Assembly: GCA_019636375.1 (NCBI GenBank)
Contig: JAHBXS010000005.1
Coordinates: 62,001 to 126,000 of the forward strand
DNA length: 64,000 bases
Reading direction: 5' to 3'
Source of the DNA: Pirellulaceae bacterium
Lineage (GTDB): Bacteria > Planctomycetota > Planctomycetia > Pirellulales > Pirellulaceae
Part shown: positions 7,827 through 16,456 of the stretch, in pieces
How positions within the stretch are numbered: the first letter of the stretch is position 1
Layout of the letters: every line of letters begins with the position of its first letter
Notes under the pieces: generated by a model
Seen by the model: the letters and a program-made list of their open reading frames with translations, nothing else
What the model was told of the DNA's origin: nothing
Databases searched by the model: none
Position numbers and translations under genes: made by a program

Positions 7827-9032
7827 ATGAACGAAAAACCTTCGAGAAGTAAAGACTCTTTGATCGCCGATGATTTGGCGGCTAAACAAGCTCGCGTTAT
7901 CTTTGACGCGATCTGGGGTGAACTTGAGGCCGAAGTTGGTCGACAAAATTTGCGATTTCCAAAGTCCATTATTCTTCTCGGTGGTGCCCCGGGAGCCGGC
8001 AAAGGAACCCAAACGCGATTCATCATGCAAGCCCAAGGCTTTGCTGGCGACCCTATCGTGATTAGCTCTTTGCTTGATTCTCCTGAAATGAAAAAGATCA
8101 AGGATCAAGGCCTGATGGTAGGCGACCGCGAGGTCATCAAATTGCTGATGCAAAAACTGATCGACCCACTATACCGAGACGGTGCATTGCTGGACGGATT
8201 CCCCCGTACAAGGGTCCAAGTGGAATTTCTAAAACTGCTGGTTGACCGTATCAATGACCTCCATGAAGAGCATCAAAATACCCCGATGGCTCTGGAGTTT
8301 CGCCGCCCTGTGATCCATGTCATGGTGCTATATGTGGAAGAGAAGGAGAGTATCGAGCGGCAATTAAAACGCGGCAAAGAAATCGAGAAGCATAACCAAG
8401 AAGTTGACCAAACGGGTATCGGAGAACGACTTGAATTGCGAGTTACGGACTTAGATGAAGCTGCGGCCCGTAATCGCTATTTGGTGTTCAAGAAGCAGAC
8501 TTGGGACGCATTGCAATCCTTACAAGAGATTTACCATTATCACTTCGTCAATGCTCAAGGGTCGATTGCCGAGGTCGAAGCCAACATTCTGCGCGAGTTG
8601 CAATACCAAAGCTCATTGGAACTTGAGCCCCGCACCTACGACATGATTAGCGCGATCCCACTCGCCAGCGAAATCGCAGAAAACGCTCGCATCGAATTGG
8701 TCAATCGACTCGACCGCTACGCACTAGAACACGCCGAGATATTCAAACAAGTCCTTGATGTTATTCACGAGCGATTCCTTCCGATCATCAGAAGACACGC
8801 CTTGGCAGGCCACGCCATCGTCAATACGGAACATCCGATTTTTGAACGTCCTACGGCTCTGGCTATGTTGATCGACGTCTTCGCCGAACGAGGCTTTCAT
8901 GCCGTCGTCGACAAGAACCGTTACGACTTTGTCGAGCGAATCGACGTTGAAACGGGAGCCGTCGAGCGTCAGACAAAATATGTTTATCGAATCCAAATCA
9001 AATTCAAAGGCTCCGAAATCCGCCGCGGCTAA
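7827..9032 (+). CDS. Adenylate kinase-like P-loop kinase with extra C-terminal domain
   Basis: Residues of about 45-255 resemble adenylate/UMP-CMP kinases: Walker A GGAPGAGKGT at 52-61, an NMP-binding ISSLLDSPEMK segment, DGFPRT near 128, and the lid-type RQLKRGKEI stretch. This predicts phosphate transfer from ATP to a nucleoside monophosphate or similar acceptor. The lid is long and polar (HNQEVDQTGIGERLELRVTDLD). Residues 260-401 form an additional domain that I do not recognise. At 401 residues the protein is almost twice the usual kinase length. It follows the QueC-like gene by 109 bp on the same strand. Confidence 0.7.
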   Translation: MNEKPSRSKDSLIADDLAAKQARVIFDAIWGELEAEVGRQNLRFPKSIILLGGAPGAGKGTQTRFIMQAQGFAGDPIVISSLLDSPEMKKIKDQGLMVGDREVIKLLMQKLIDPLYRDGALLDGFPRTRVQVEFLKLLVDRINDLHEEHQNTPMALEFRRPVIHVMVLYVEEKESIERQLKRGKEIEKHNQEVDQTGIGERLELRVTDLDEAAARNRYLVFKKQTWDALQSLQEIYHYHFVNAQGSIAEVEANILRELQYQSSLELEPRTYDMISAIPLASEIAENARIELVNRLDRYALEHAEIFKQVLDVIHERFLPIIRRHALAGHAIVNTEHPIFERPTALAMLIDVFAERGFHAVVDKNRYDFVERIDVETGAVERQTKYVYRIQIKFKGSEIRRG

Positions 9033-9850
9033 AAACCGCGTTGGCGATTTCGTGCTCCACCTGGAAAATCGATTTGTGCCTCCAGAATTTCCAAGACGCC
9101 GACATGTATATATCGTTATCGCAGCGCATTCAGAAAAGGCCTGCATCAGTCACGGATGCGGCGCAAGCTGTCAGAGGCCAAACTTGCCGAACGCGCAGGG
9201 ACCGCCGAAATACGCTGCACTTAATCGAAACGGGACCAAGCGACACGTCGATCACAATGCTGTTTTAGGTGTTCGTCTGCTTGGGTTCAGAGTCTGATTC
9301 TTTTAGCGTGGCAACGGATGATAAACTTAAACGCCGCCTGTAAGATGCCCCACGAAGCCATGCGGATCACGGGCAAAAAGAAGGCTACACTTGTGCGTTC
9401 GGAAGTGGCAAACAACAGATATCGTTCGAGGTATTTGTATTTGGAGATTGGTAAGGTTTGGGAGCACCAACGCTAATCGGGTTGCTGCGCGCTCATGAGT
9501 CTTGCACGACTGGCACTACTTGCTCGCCAATTTAGGACATCACGAAATGAGCGGGACTTAATGAACCGATGTTTCAAGCAAGTTGGGGAGCGACATCGTC
9601 AAAGATTCTTAGCTTTTGTTTCTCGCAACTTTTAGGCACTCCCGGGCATCAATCGAACGGCAGAAGCCACCCGAGACTGGTGTTCCGCTTATCAACCCTA
9701 AATACGATCGCAAAAATGTTAAAATCTAGCCGCCATATTCTGCTGGCTTAGGTCAGGAAACGGAATCCAATTGAATTATTTCCCCGCCTCTGTTCTTTCG
9801 TTTGCTGGTGGGGCTCCGCCGTACGAGAATTAGCTGTTGGAAGGCAATGA
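9033..9850. other. 818-bp stretch without a convincing gene
   Basis: Only short, overlapping reading frames are present. A 43-codon frame at 9345-9476 (MPHEAMRITGKKK to KVWEHQR) has somewhat protein-like composition and could be the remnant of a decayed gene, but I cannot assign it. No tRNA, inverted repeats or insertion-sequence ends were seen. Confidence 0.4.
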
Positions 9851-11362
9851 ATGAGCGCAAGGCATTGGTCAAGCAAAGATGGAGATTATAACCCTTTGGA
9901 AAATGTTTTTGGTCCGCAAAAGATTTTATTGACCGGTGCCACGGGCTATGTGGGTGGGCGTCTGCTCTCCCAGTTGCGGGACCGCCATTGTTCCGTTCGT
10001 TGCTTAATGCGGCGGCGTCCCAGTGAAGCTGACCCTGAATTCGCGGCACTTGATGTGGCCGTTGGAAATGTGCTTGATCTGCAATCTCTCAACCAAGCTT
10101 TGGTTGGAATTGAGACAGCCTACTATCTCATCCACTCGATGGGAGACAACGATGATTTTGAGGAAACCGACCGCCGTGCTGCTGAGAACTTTGCCCGGGC
10201 TTGCTCAGAACAAGGCGTTAAGCGAATTATCTACTTAGGCGGCTTGGGAGACGAGTCTTCTAAACTATCAAAGCACCTCCGGAGCCGGCAGGAAATTGGC
10301 AACATCTTGCGAACCTCGACTGCTACAGTGATTGAATTTCGCGCGTCAATCGTCATCGGTTCCGGCAGTTTGTCGTTCGAGATGATTCGTGCTTTGGTCG
10401 AGCGGCTGCCGGTGATGATCTGCCCAAAATGGGTTCGCGTTTTGGCTCAACCAATCGCTATCGAAGACGTACTCGCCTACTTGGTCGAAGCACTTGATCA
10501 TCCCCCCGGCTCCTCGGAAATTTACGAAATTGGTGGGCCCGATCAAGTTTCCTACGGTGAAATCATGCAGCGGTACGCGAGGCAACGTGGGCTTCGTCGT
10601 TTCATGATCCCCGTCCCATTCTTAACTCCCTATTTGTCGAGTCTATGGTTGGGCTTGGTAACACCACTCTACTCGCGGGTCGGACGTAAGTTGGTTGACA
10701 GTTTGAAAAACCCGACGTTGGTACAAGACACTAGGGCACTGGAGCGCTTCAGCGTGACACCCCGCTCTGTTGAGGAGTCGATTGCACGTGCCCTCGTGAA
10801 TGAAGATCGCGAATTCGCCGAGACACGTTGGTCCGATGCGTTTTCGGCAGGCGGTGAACAAAAAAGTTGGGGAGGTGTTCGGTTTGGTTCGCGGCTGGTT
10901 GACTCCCGCACGCGCGAAGTCCCATTGCCTGCCAGTCAAGCGTTTACCGCCATTCGCAGAATTGGTGGTGAGACCGGTTGGTACTACGGGAACTGGCTGT
11001 GGAAAGTGCGAGGTTTTCTCGACCTGCTGGTAGGCGGCGTAGGCGTGCGTCGCGGTCGGCGTCATCCCGATCAACTGCGCGTCGGCGACACGGTCGATTT
11101 TTGGCGAGTGGAAGAATTCCAGGACAACAAGTTGCTGCGATTGGCAGCCGAAATGAAAGTACCCGGTCGCGCGTGGCTCGAATTCGAGGTCACCGAAGAA
11201 GGGGGCAAGAGTACCGTACGTCAGACTGCGATTTTTGATCCGGTTGGATTATTTGGCATCGTCTATTGGTACTCGCTGTTCCCACTGCACGAACTCGTCT
11301 TTCGCGGGATGTTAAGAAACCTCTGCCGCGCCGCGCTAACCAACGCGACTGCAAAAAACTAA
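9851..11362 (+). CDS. SDR-family oxidoreductase fused to DUF2867
   Basis: The N-terminal half is an atypical (extended NmrA/YbjT-like) short-chain dehydrogenase: Rossmann loop TGATGYVGG at residues 28-36, then AYYLIHSMG and YLGGLGD segments and a VVIGSGSLSFE region. The C-terminal part (about 335-500) carries the DUF2867 pattern, including RTREVPLPASQAF, GGETGWYYGNWLWKVRGFLD, GDTVDFWRVEEF and FDPVGLFGIVYWY. This two-domain architecture (503 residues) is widespread in bacteria; the substrate is unknown. It probably binds NAD(P)H in the cytoplasm. The gene stands alone on its strand. Confidence 0.85.
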   Translation: MSARHWSSKDGDYNPLENVFGPQKILLTGATGYVGGRLLSQLRDRHCSVRCLMRRRPSEADPEFAALDVAVGNVLDLQSLNQALVGIETAYYLIHSMGDNDDFEETDRRAAENFARACSEQGVKRIIYLGGLGDESSKLSKHLRSRQEIGNILRTSTATVIEFRASIVIGSGSLSFEMIRALVERLPVMICPKWVRVLAQPIAIEDVLAYLVEALDHPPGSSEIYEIGGPDQVSYGEIMQRYARQRGLRRFMIPVPFLTPYLSSLWLGLVTPLYSRVGRKLVDSLKNPTLVQDTRALERFSVTPRSVEESIARALVNEDREFAETRWSDAFSAGGEQKSWGGVRFGSRLVDSRTREVPLPASQAFTAIRRIGGETGWYYGNWLWKVRGFLDLLVGGVGVRRGRRHPDQLRVGDTVDFWRVEEFQDNKLLRLAAEMKVPGRAWLEFEVTEEGGKSTVRQTAIFDPVGLFGIVYWYSLFPLHELVFRGMLRNLCRAALTNATAKN

Positions 11363-11450
11363 TGCTCGCATCCACGTGTTTAACCAGCGTTTTTAATTGA
11401 TGATAAGATTTTGGACGCCGCGATCCGTAGCCAGAAAATCATGAGTAAAG

Positions 11451-12290
11451 TTAACCTTCGATCATTACCGAGTCACCACGTTTTACCCAACCTGGTGTGA
11501 GGACGCGTGCGTAAACTCCGACACTGGGGAGTTCTCTACCGGCAAAAGGGACCATTGGGCGATTGGCCGAAATGCCGTTTTTTAGAATGCCAATGTCGCG
11601 CGGTAAATCCCCTTGAGCTAACGTCGTCATCACACAACGTGGACATGGATCGGTGATGCTCAGGCGCAGGCTGTCGCCAATTCTTAGGGTCTTGCCGACC
11701 CAATCGTCTTCCACAAAACCGAATTGGCCATTGCAATCGAGCATGAGATTAGGTCTAAATCGCCGGACTTCAAAACGGCCTTCAGGATAAAGGCCCTGCA
11801 GGGCAGAGATCGAGTTGGTTGTCAATAAATGCAACGGGGCATAGTCGAAAAAGGTTCCTTTTGCCGCGCCACCCGCGACGGCCTCGTTGGAGATTTCGTT
11901 TTCCGCTCCTTCATGCTCTGGCCAATATTGTTCCAGCTTGGCATCTTGCGGCGATTGAGTTTGCAAAGTGACTTGTCGCCCCAGGGAATCAGACAATTTT
12001 TGATCGACTGCGGGATCGTCACTTGAAAGCACGGTACCATCGGGCAGGGTGATCCAGACAGAGGATGGCGCTCCGTTGTTCAAAGGTTGGCTGTACTGGG
12101 CTCGAAAGTGAAAAAGGGATGGCCATTTCTTGGGATTCTTGGCACTGATCACATTCCCCGTTTCGACATCGACCAGAGCAAACGCTCGGTCGCCTAACAA
12201 ACCACTCGAAGTAATCTCAGCCCCGTTCAGTTCTTCCCCCATCATCGATTTGACCGGATATCGCCAGAGGGTTGCCACCGTTGTTGTCAT
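11451..12290 (-). CDS. MOSC domain protein (YcbX/mARC-like)
   Basis: This 279-residue protein starts with the beta-barrel domain motif LWRYPVKSM and ends with a MOSC domain containing DPCPRCVMTT, whose cysteine is expected to bind the molybdenum cofactor. Relatives such as YcbX reduce N-hydroxylated compounds. The frame extends upstream to 12404, but that part overlaps the HxlR gene; the ATG at 12290 has AAGGACC just before it and is chosen as start. It lies 25 bp downstream of the HxlR regulator gene, so the two are likely one operon. Confidence 0.85.
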   Translation of the reverse strand: MTTTVATLWRYPVKSMMGEELNGAEITSSGLLGDRAFALVDVETGNVISAKNPKKWPSLFHFRAQYSQPLNNGAPSSVWITLPDGTVLSSDDPAVDQKLSDSLGRQVTLQTQSPQDAKLEQYWPEHEGAENEISNEAVAGGAAKGTFFDYAPLHLLTTNSISALQGLYPEGRFEVRRFRPNLMLDCNGQFGFVEDDWVGKTLRIGDSLRLSITDPCPRCVMTTLAQGDLPRDIGILKNGISANRPMVPFAGRELPSVGVYARVLTPGWVKRGDSVMIEG

Positions 12291-12315
12291 TGTTTGGTCC
12301 TTAAAAACATTCAGG

Positions 12316-12690
12316 TCAATTGAGTGGAAAGTCTTCGGCATTCGTATCGTGCTCCTCGTCCAGATCGCGGACGCTTTCGATGATCGCGCACAGTTTCGAA
12401 CCAACCTGGGTCAAAGCGTATTCAGTATGCGGAACGGCTCCGGGCAATTCAGTGCGGGTGATCAAACGGTAATCGACCAACTTCTTCAGTCGCTCGTTCA
12501 GCACCTTGCGAGAGATTCCGGGAATAAACCGCTCGATTTGTCCTGGACGAGTCACCCCGCGTCCGATCGCCGCCAAGACGGCCGCCGACCACTTGCAACC
12601 GACCACATCCTCCAAACGCCGGTAAGGTGCCCCCCCGGTTTGTTCCGCACGCGAGTCGTGATCTGACGTATGTTCTTGTTCGTTTTTCAT
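12316..12690 (-). CDS. HxlR-family winged-helix regulator
   Basis: This 124-residue transcription factor has the HxlR pattern DVVGCKWSAAVLAAI, then RPGQIERFIPGISRKVLNERLKKLVDYRLI and EYALTQVG. Cys32, in CKWS, sits at the place of the redox-sensing cysteine of YodB/HypR-type regulators, so thiol or electrophile sensing is plausible but inferred. It is transcribed with the MOSC gene and diverges from a small CPVC thiol protein, the usual arrangement for a regulator controlling both directions. Confidence 0.85.
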   Translation of the reverse strand: MKNEQEHTSDHDSRAEQTGGAPYRRLEDVVGCKWSAAVLAAIGRGVTRPGQIERFIPGISRKVLNERLKKLVDYRLITRTELPGAVPHTEYALTQVGSKLCAIIESVRDLDEEHDTNAEDFPLN

Positions 12691-12746
12691 TTAATCACTT
12701 CATCAACAACGCCCAGCATAGCATTTTGTCAGATGATTAGAAACCA

Positions 12747-12780
12747 GTTACCAAAAAGTGCCTGGTTACTAAAAAGTGCC
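12747..12780. promoter_or_regulatory. Tandem 16-bp repeats, candidate HxlR operator
   Basis: GTTACCAAAAAGTGCC (12747-12762) and GTTACTAAAAAGTGCC (12765-12780) differ at one base and are spaced 18 bp apart start to start. They lie in the 185-bp region between the divergent HxlR and CPVC-protein genes. Their position suggests regulator binding and control of both promoters; no experimental site is known to me. Confidence 0.45.
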
Positions 12781-12875
12781 TTTCTTGTCTGGATATCTCT
12801 ACCAGATAAATATAGAGCGACGGGATTGCAATCCGCGATCCCATTTCAACCACTTAGTTTTGTCGAGGAGAAAAA

Positions 12876-13115
12876 ATGAAAACGAAAGCAACTTTTTATC
12901 ACGCGGGTTGTCCGGTCTGTGTCGCAGCGGAGCAAACGGTAGCCCAAGGACTCGACCCCAACCGTTACGATGTCGAGCTCGTTCACTTGGGCGATTCGAA
13001 AGACCGCGTTTCTGAAGCCGAATCAGCCGGTGTCCAATCAGTCCCTGCAATTGTCATCGACGGCAATGCCTTTCACATCAATTTCGGTGCTGATTTGTCA
13101 GTTCTAAAGGGCTGA
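12876..13115 (+). CDS. Glutaredoxin/thioredoxin-fold protein with CPVC motif
   Basis: This 79-residue protein has the redox motif CPVC at Cys12-Cys15 and a cis-proline segment (SVPAIVIDG), with a beta-alpha-beta pattern consistent with a minimal glutaredoxin-like fold. It has no signal peptide, so it probably acts in thiol exchange in the cytoplasm. GAGGAG precedes the ATG. Divergent transcription from the HxlR regulator suggests it responds to thiol or electrophile stress. Confidence 0.75.
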   Translation: MKTKATFYHAGCPVCVAAEQTVAQGLDPNRYDVELVHLGDSKDRVSEAESAGVQSVPAIVIDGNAFHINFGADLSVLKG

Positions 13116-13171
13116 AAACCGGTTCACCGGACCACGATTGAAACCTTTGCTAAGTTCGAGTTTTGCAGGTT

Positions 13172-13203
13172 TCGCCCCCACCGAATTTATTTGGTGGGGC
13201 GAT
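13172..13203. terminator. GC-rich hairpin after the CPVC thiol protein gene
   Basis: TCGCCCC and ACCGAA on the left pair with TTGGT and GGGGCGA on the right, around a short AT loop, with one unpaired C. It lies 57 bp after the stop. No T-run follows, so its terminator role is a guess. Confidence 0.4.
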
Positions 13204-13656
13204 GATTCAGCACTAAATCGAAACATCACACCCCTGTGTTTCTAATTTTTCGCATGGCCGCTTTTGGGCGGCCATGCCTCACTCTGTCGCATGGTCCGTC
13301 CCATCGCTTTAAGCGTTTGAAAGATTTTTGTATTCGGAGAATGGCGGGAGAACGCCAGCTTGGCGTCCCCGCGTGAATAGAGTGTTCATCGCAAGAGCAA
13401 GTGAAAGGACATTGCAGTCGTTTTGTGATGAGGAGAACGTCTTCGAAATTCGATCGGGCTCGTTGCTTGTTGGATTGCAATTAATCAGAGACAGGCTGTG
13501 GCTCGTGGACTCATTCAAAATCCAAAGTTTACGACCTAATTCGATCAAGCATTGAAGCTCACTTCAGGTTGCAGAGCAGTTCAACATCCATCAATTATCA
13601 TTCGTGGAGTGGCAAGAAAGGTCGGACACTCATTGAGTTACTGGGTTATTGATTGA

Positions 13657-13723
13657 GAGCCCATCCCAAAACCAGCTGGGTGGACGAGACGTTCGCGCTC
13701 CCGGCGGGTTATGGGATAGGCTC
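13657..13723 (+). repeat. 67-bp imperfect palindromic element, copy 1
   Basis: The element starts GAGCCCATCCCA and ends TGGGATAGGCTC, so its ends are inverted repeats. Its reverse complement matches the sequence at 58398-58465 along nearly its full length, with a handful of substitutions and one length difference. It sits in a non-coding gap (13116-13740) otherwise without features beyond the hairpin at 13172. Two copies in opposite orientation within 45 kb imply a dispersed REP- or MITE-like family. Confidence 0.8.
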
Positions 13724-13740
13724 TACGCCCAAATGCGAAT

Positions 13741-14853
13741 TCAATTCATTGATTCCAAGCGTACCTGTCGCAGGTCCATTACTGCGGGGCCGGGTTTGGT
13801 TCGGGGTTTGACGGCGAGTGAGAATTCGCCAGTTGATTCAAATTCGATCTGGCCGATCTCAATCCAGCGGAATTTTTGAAATCCGCCAGTCTCCTCGACA
13901 ACAAACTCCAGCGTTGATCCGTTGACGGCCACCTCGACTTTGGAGCCGCCCGAACCGTCGCCGCAGCCTTGCAATACGGAGACACGATAGATTCCAGCCA
14001 AAGGCACCTCGAACCGCCAACTAGCCCAATCGTCGGCCTGAGTCCAGTATCCCAGAGTGTTCTTTTCGAGGCTCGGTTCGTAACGTAATTTGGGTCCGCC
14101 CAAAACGGTTAGGTCGTCGTGATCCTCGCCTGATGATCTGGTTTCGTGAGGCTGCTGACCACCCGACCTTTGGGCTCTGATTTTTTTAGCTTCATCACTT
14201 TTGAGTAGTCTGCCGTGGATTGTGGCAAGCGAAGCGGGCAAGAAAATCGTGGTGCTTGTTCCGCATCGAATCACTCCGTCAATCGCCTGCCATCTGTTTT
14301 CTTTCCAGACTTCGTCGAGTTTTGGTTTAGCGCGATGGCCTCGACCGGCATAAAGCTTCGTCACGAAATCGGAATCGGCATAGCGTTGATGGCACTTGAT
14401 ACACGCTTCGGTTACTGCAAAACTGATTTGTTTGATTTCCCTATCGACGGTAAAAAACTGCCAGTCGCCCACTTCGGCATCAAACCCTTGTTCGCGTTTG
14501 ACCATACCGGTAAACAACTCGATTTCACCGCTCTCGGGAATGATTTTTTCCTTGACGATAACCGTTCCCACAGAAAACGATTCGAACGGGTCCCACAACG
14601 GTGCGACTCCAGACTGGTTGGTGTAAATATGAAAAGCCCGCAAGTCATGGGGGTTCGGGATAAAACCTTCAGGTCGAAAACATAATTGCGAAGTTCCTTC
14701 ATCCATTTTGAATGGCAACGTCGTCACTCGCGAATGACTTTCACGATTTCGAACGAATTCCAGTAACTCATCGTCCGGCACAGTCGAATTGTCATGCCAA
14801 GCGACCAATCCGGCTACAATTCCCGCAAACAACGCTAAAAAGTGTCGAATCAT
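13741..14853 (-). CDS. Cytochrome P460-like haem protein with C-terminal CBM-like domain
   Basis: An N-terminal hydrophobic segment (residues 2-18) suggests export. Residues of about 25-190 fit the cytochrome P460 family: FTGMVKREQGFD, then GDWQFFTVDREIK, and a c-type haem site C151-x2-C154-H155 in EACIKCHQRYADSDFV. A linker of about residues 215-255 follows, rich in charged residues. The C-terminal 110 residues (WTQADDWASWRFEVPLAG, YRVSVLQGCGDGSGG, VNGSTLEFVV, GEFSLAVKP, MDLRQVRL) have the beta-sandwich pattern of CBM6/DUF5077-type carbohydrate-binding modules. AGAGGAAACG precedes the ATG. Substrate unknown; P460 proteins oxidise hydroxylamine, but many relatives have no known role. Confidence 0.75.
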   Translation of the reverse strand: MIRHFLALFAGIVAGLVAWHDNSTVPDDELLEFVRNRESHSRVTTLPFKMDEGTSQLCFRPEGFIPNPHDLRAFHIYTNQSGVAPLWDPFESFSVGTVIVKEKIIPESGEIELFTGMVKREQGFDAEVGDWQFFTVDREIKQISFAVTEACIKCHQRYADSDFVTKLYAGRGHRAKPKLDEVWKENRWQAIDGVIRCGTSTTIFLPASLATIHGRLLKSDEAKKIRAQRSGGQQPHETRSSGEDHDDLTVLGGPKLRYEPSLEKNTLGYWTQADDWASWRFEVPLAGIYRVSVLQGCGDGSGGSKVEVAVNGSTLEFVVEETGGFQKFRWIEIGQIEFESTGEFSLAVKPRTKPGPAVMDLRQVRLESMN

Positions 14854-15104
14854 TTCGTTTCCTCTGCAACCCCAAGGCCCTAGCCAGTACCATTCTATAC
14901 TGTATCTTGTTCAAGGTGCCGTTAGAACGTTCAACGCCGAAACCTCCCAAGAAAAGTGTTTTGCAATCCGGTCGAAAATTATTGTCAGCACCAAGCGCCG
15001 ACAATTTAAACGTGAATCACAAGACTCAAGAGCTTAAAGCTGCTGCGAGGCTTGGACCCGCAATCGAATGCAATTTATCCTATTCTCAAGATGCATAAAC
15101 GAAT

Positions 15105-16241
15105 ATGACCAAGCAACCATTGCCGAAATTCAGCCTTAAAGACCATCTGTTCAATAGTCAGAAAGTCCAATATCTGGCAGGGTTATTTTCTGTCGCCGTC
15201 CCAGGTTTTGATACGACTGGCTTCACTCACGCGGTGATGAAGCGTCTAAAACGGTTAGAACTCAAGCAACGAATCGCCTTGATCGCTGAAACACTTGAGC
15301 CCTATCTGGATCGGGATTTCCCCACGGCTGCGAAGCAAATTTTGAGTGCTCTACCACCAGAGCTGGACCCGAACAAAACGGATGACGATTTTGGCGACTT
15401 CATCATCGCTCCTTTGGGCGAATATATTGTGCGACAAGGGTTGGCCAAGCAGCATGTCGCAATCTCTCTGAAAACCCTGAAAGAAATCACAAAAAGGTTT
15501 TCCATGGAGGACGCATTGCGTTCATTCATCAACGCACACCCCGAACAGGCGTTGCGAGAGTTGACCAAGTGGTCAAAAGACCGCAATTACCATGTCCGCC
15601 GACTTGTCAGCGAAAGTACGCGACCTCGCCTCCCTTGGTCAGGCCGTTTATCGATTCCCCATGCGGCACCTTTGCCATTGTTGGATCAACTTCATGCTGA
15701 CCCGACTCGATATGTGACCCGTAGCGTCGCCAATCACCTGAACGATATTGCCAAGATTGAACCTGCATTGGTGCTGGAGATGCTCGAACGATGGCGTCAG
15801 CGAGGAGAACAACAACCCGATGAATTGGATTGGATTTGCCGGCATGCTCTGCGGACACTCGTGAAACAGGGGCACACGGGGGCAATGAAATTTCTAGGTT
15901 TCCGCATCGATCCACAAGTGAGCGTCGGCAACCTTGAGCTGGTCAACACAAAAATCTCGGGTGGTGAATCATTGGAGTTCTCGATTACACTCACAGCGAG
16001 GAGAACCGAAACGTTGATCGTCGACTATGTGATTGATTTTGTCAAAGCCAGCGGGAGCCTCTCGCCCAAGGTATTTAAGGCCAAAAAACTTGAACTTCAG
16101 CGCGGCGAGTCGATCACCATTTCGAAACGGCATCCGCTACGAGCCAACGCGACCACTTACCGACTATTCCCCGGCACTCATCGGTTGACTGTCCAAATCA
16201 ACGGTAAGGCCATGGCCAGCACATCGTTTGAACTTCTATGA
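15105..16241 (+). CDS. AlkC-like DNA alkylation repair glycosylase
   Basis: This 378-residue protein has the HEAT-like helical repeats of the AlkC/AlkD superfamily: KRLKRLELKQRIALIAETLEPYL, then FSMEDALRSFINAHPEQALRELTKWSKD, NYHVRRLVSESTRPRLPW and YVTRSVANHLNDIAK. These enzymes excise cationic N-alkylated purines without base flipping. The C-terminal 100 residues (from about 275) are a beta-rich domain, matching the immunoglobulin-like domain described for AlkC, which supports AlkC rather than AlkD. It stands alone between two minus-strand genes, with no clear ribosome binding site before the ATG. Confidence 0.85.
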   Translation: MTKQPLPKFSLKDHLFNSQKVQYLAGLFSVAVPGFDTTGFTHAVMKRLKRLELKQRIALIAETLEPYLDRDFPTAAKQILSALPPELDPNKTDDDFGDFIIAPLGEYIVRQGLAKQHVAISLKTLKEITKRFSMEDALRSFINAHPEQALRELTKWSKDRNYHVRRLVSESTRPRLPWSGRLSIPHAAPLPLLDQLHADPTRYVTRSVANHLNDIAKIEPALVLEMLERWRQRGEQQPDELDWICRHALRTLVKQGHTGAMKFLGFRIDPQVSVGNLELVNTKISGGESLEFSITLTARRTETLIVDYVIDFVKASGSLSPKVFKAKKLELQRGESITISKRHPLRANATTYRLFPGTHRLTVQINGKAMASTSFELL

Positions 16242-16456
16242 CAAATTGAATCGTCAATCAATTGCTGACAATGAAACGCATTCCAGCAAATCGAGATTGA
16301 AAGACGCGAAATTCAAAACTCCTTACGCATGATTTTCATGTTGAAGACCAAGTGTCAACGTCAGCTGTAGATGACAAATGCCGTTACTTGGCAGTCAAGG
16401 TAAACGCCGTGGATGACTCAATATTTTTCGTCGAAGTCCGTACGATGAATAAAACG

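Noticed and set aside
7020..8153. 377-codon open frame on the minus strand across the QueC-like gene
   Set aside because: It is antisense to a well-supported gene, has low-complexity Arg/Ser-rich composition, and matches no family.
13226..13555. Overlapping ORFs on both strands after the CPVC protein gene
   Set aside because: They are mutually overlapping, have no ribosome binding sites, and show no recognisable domain.
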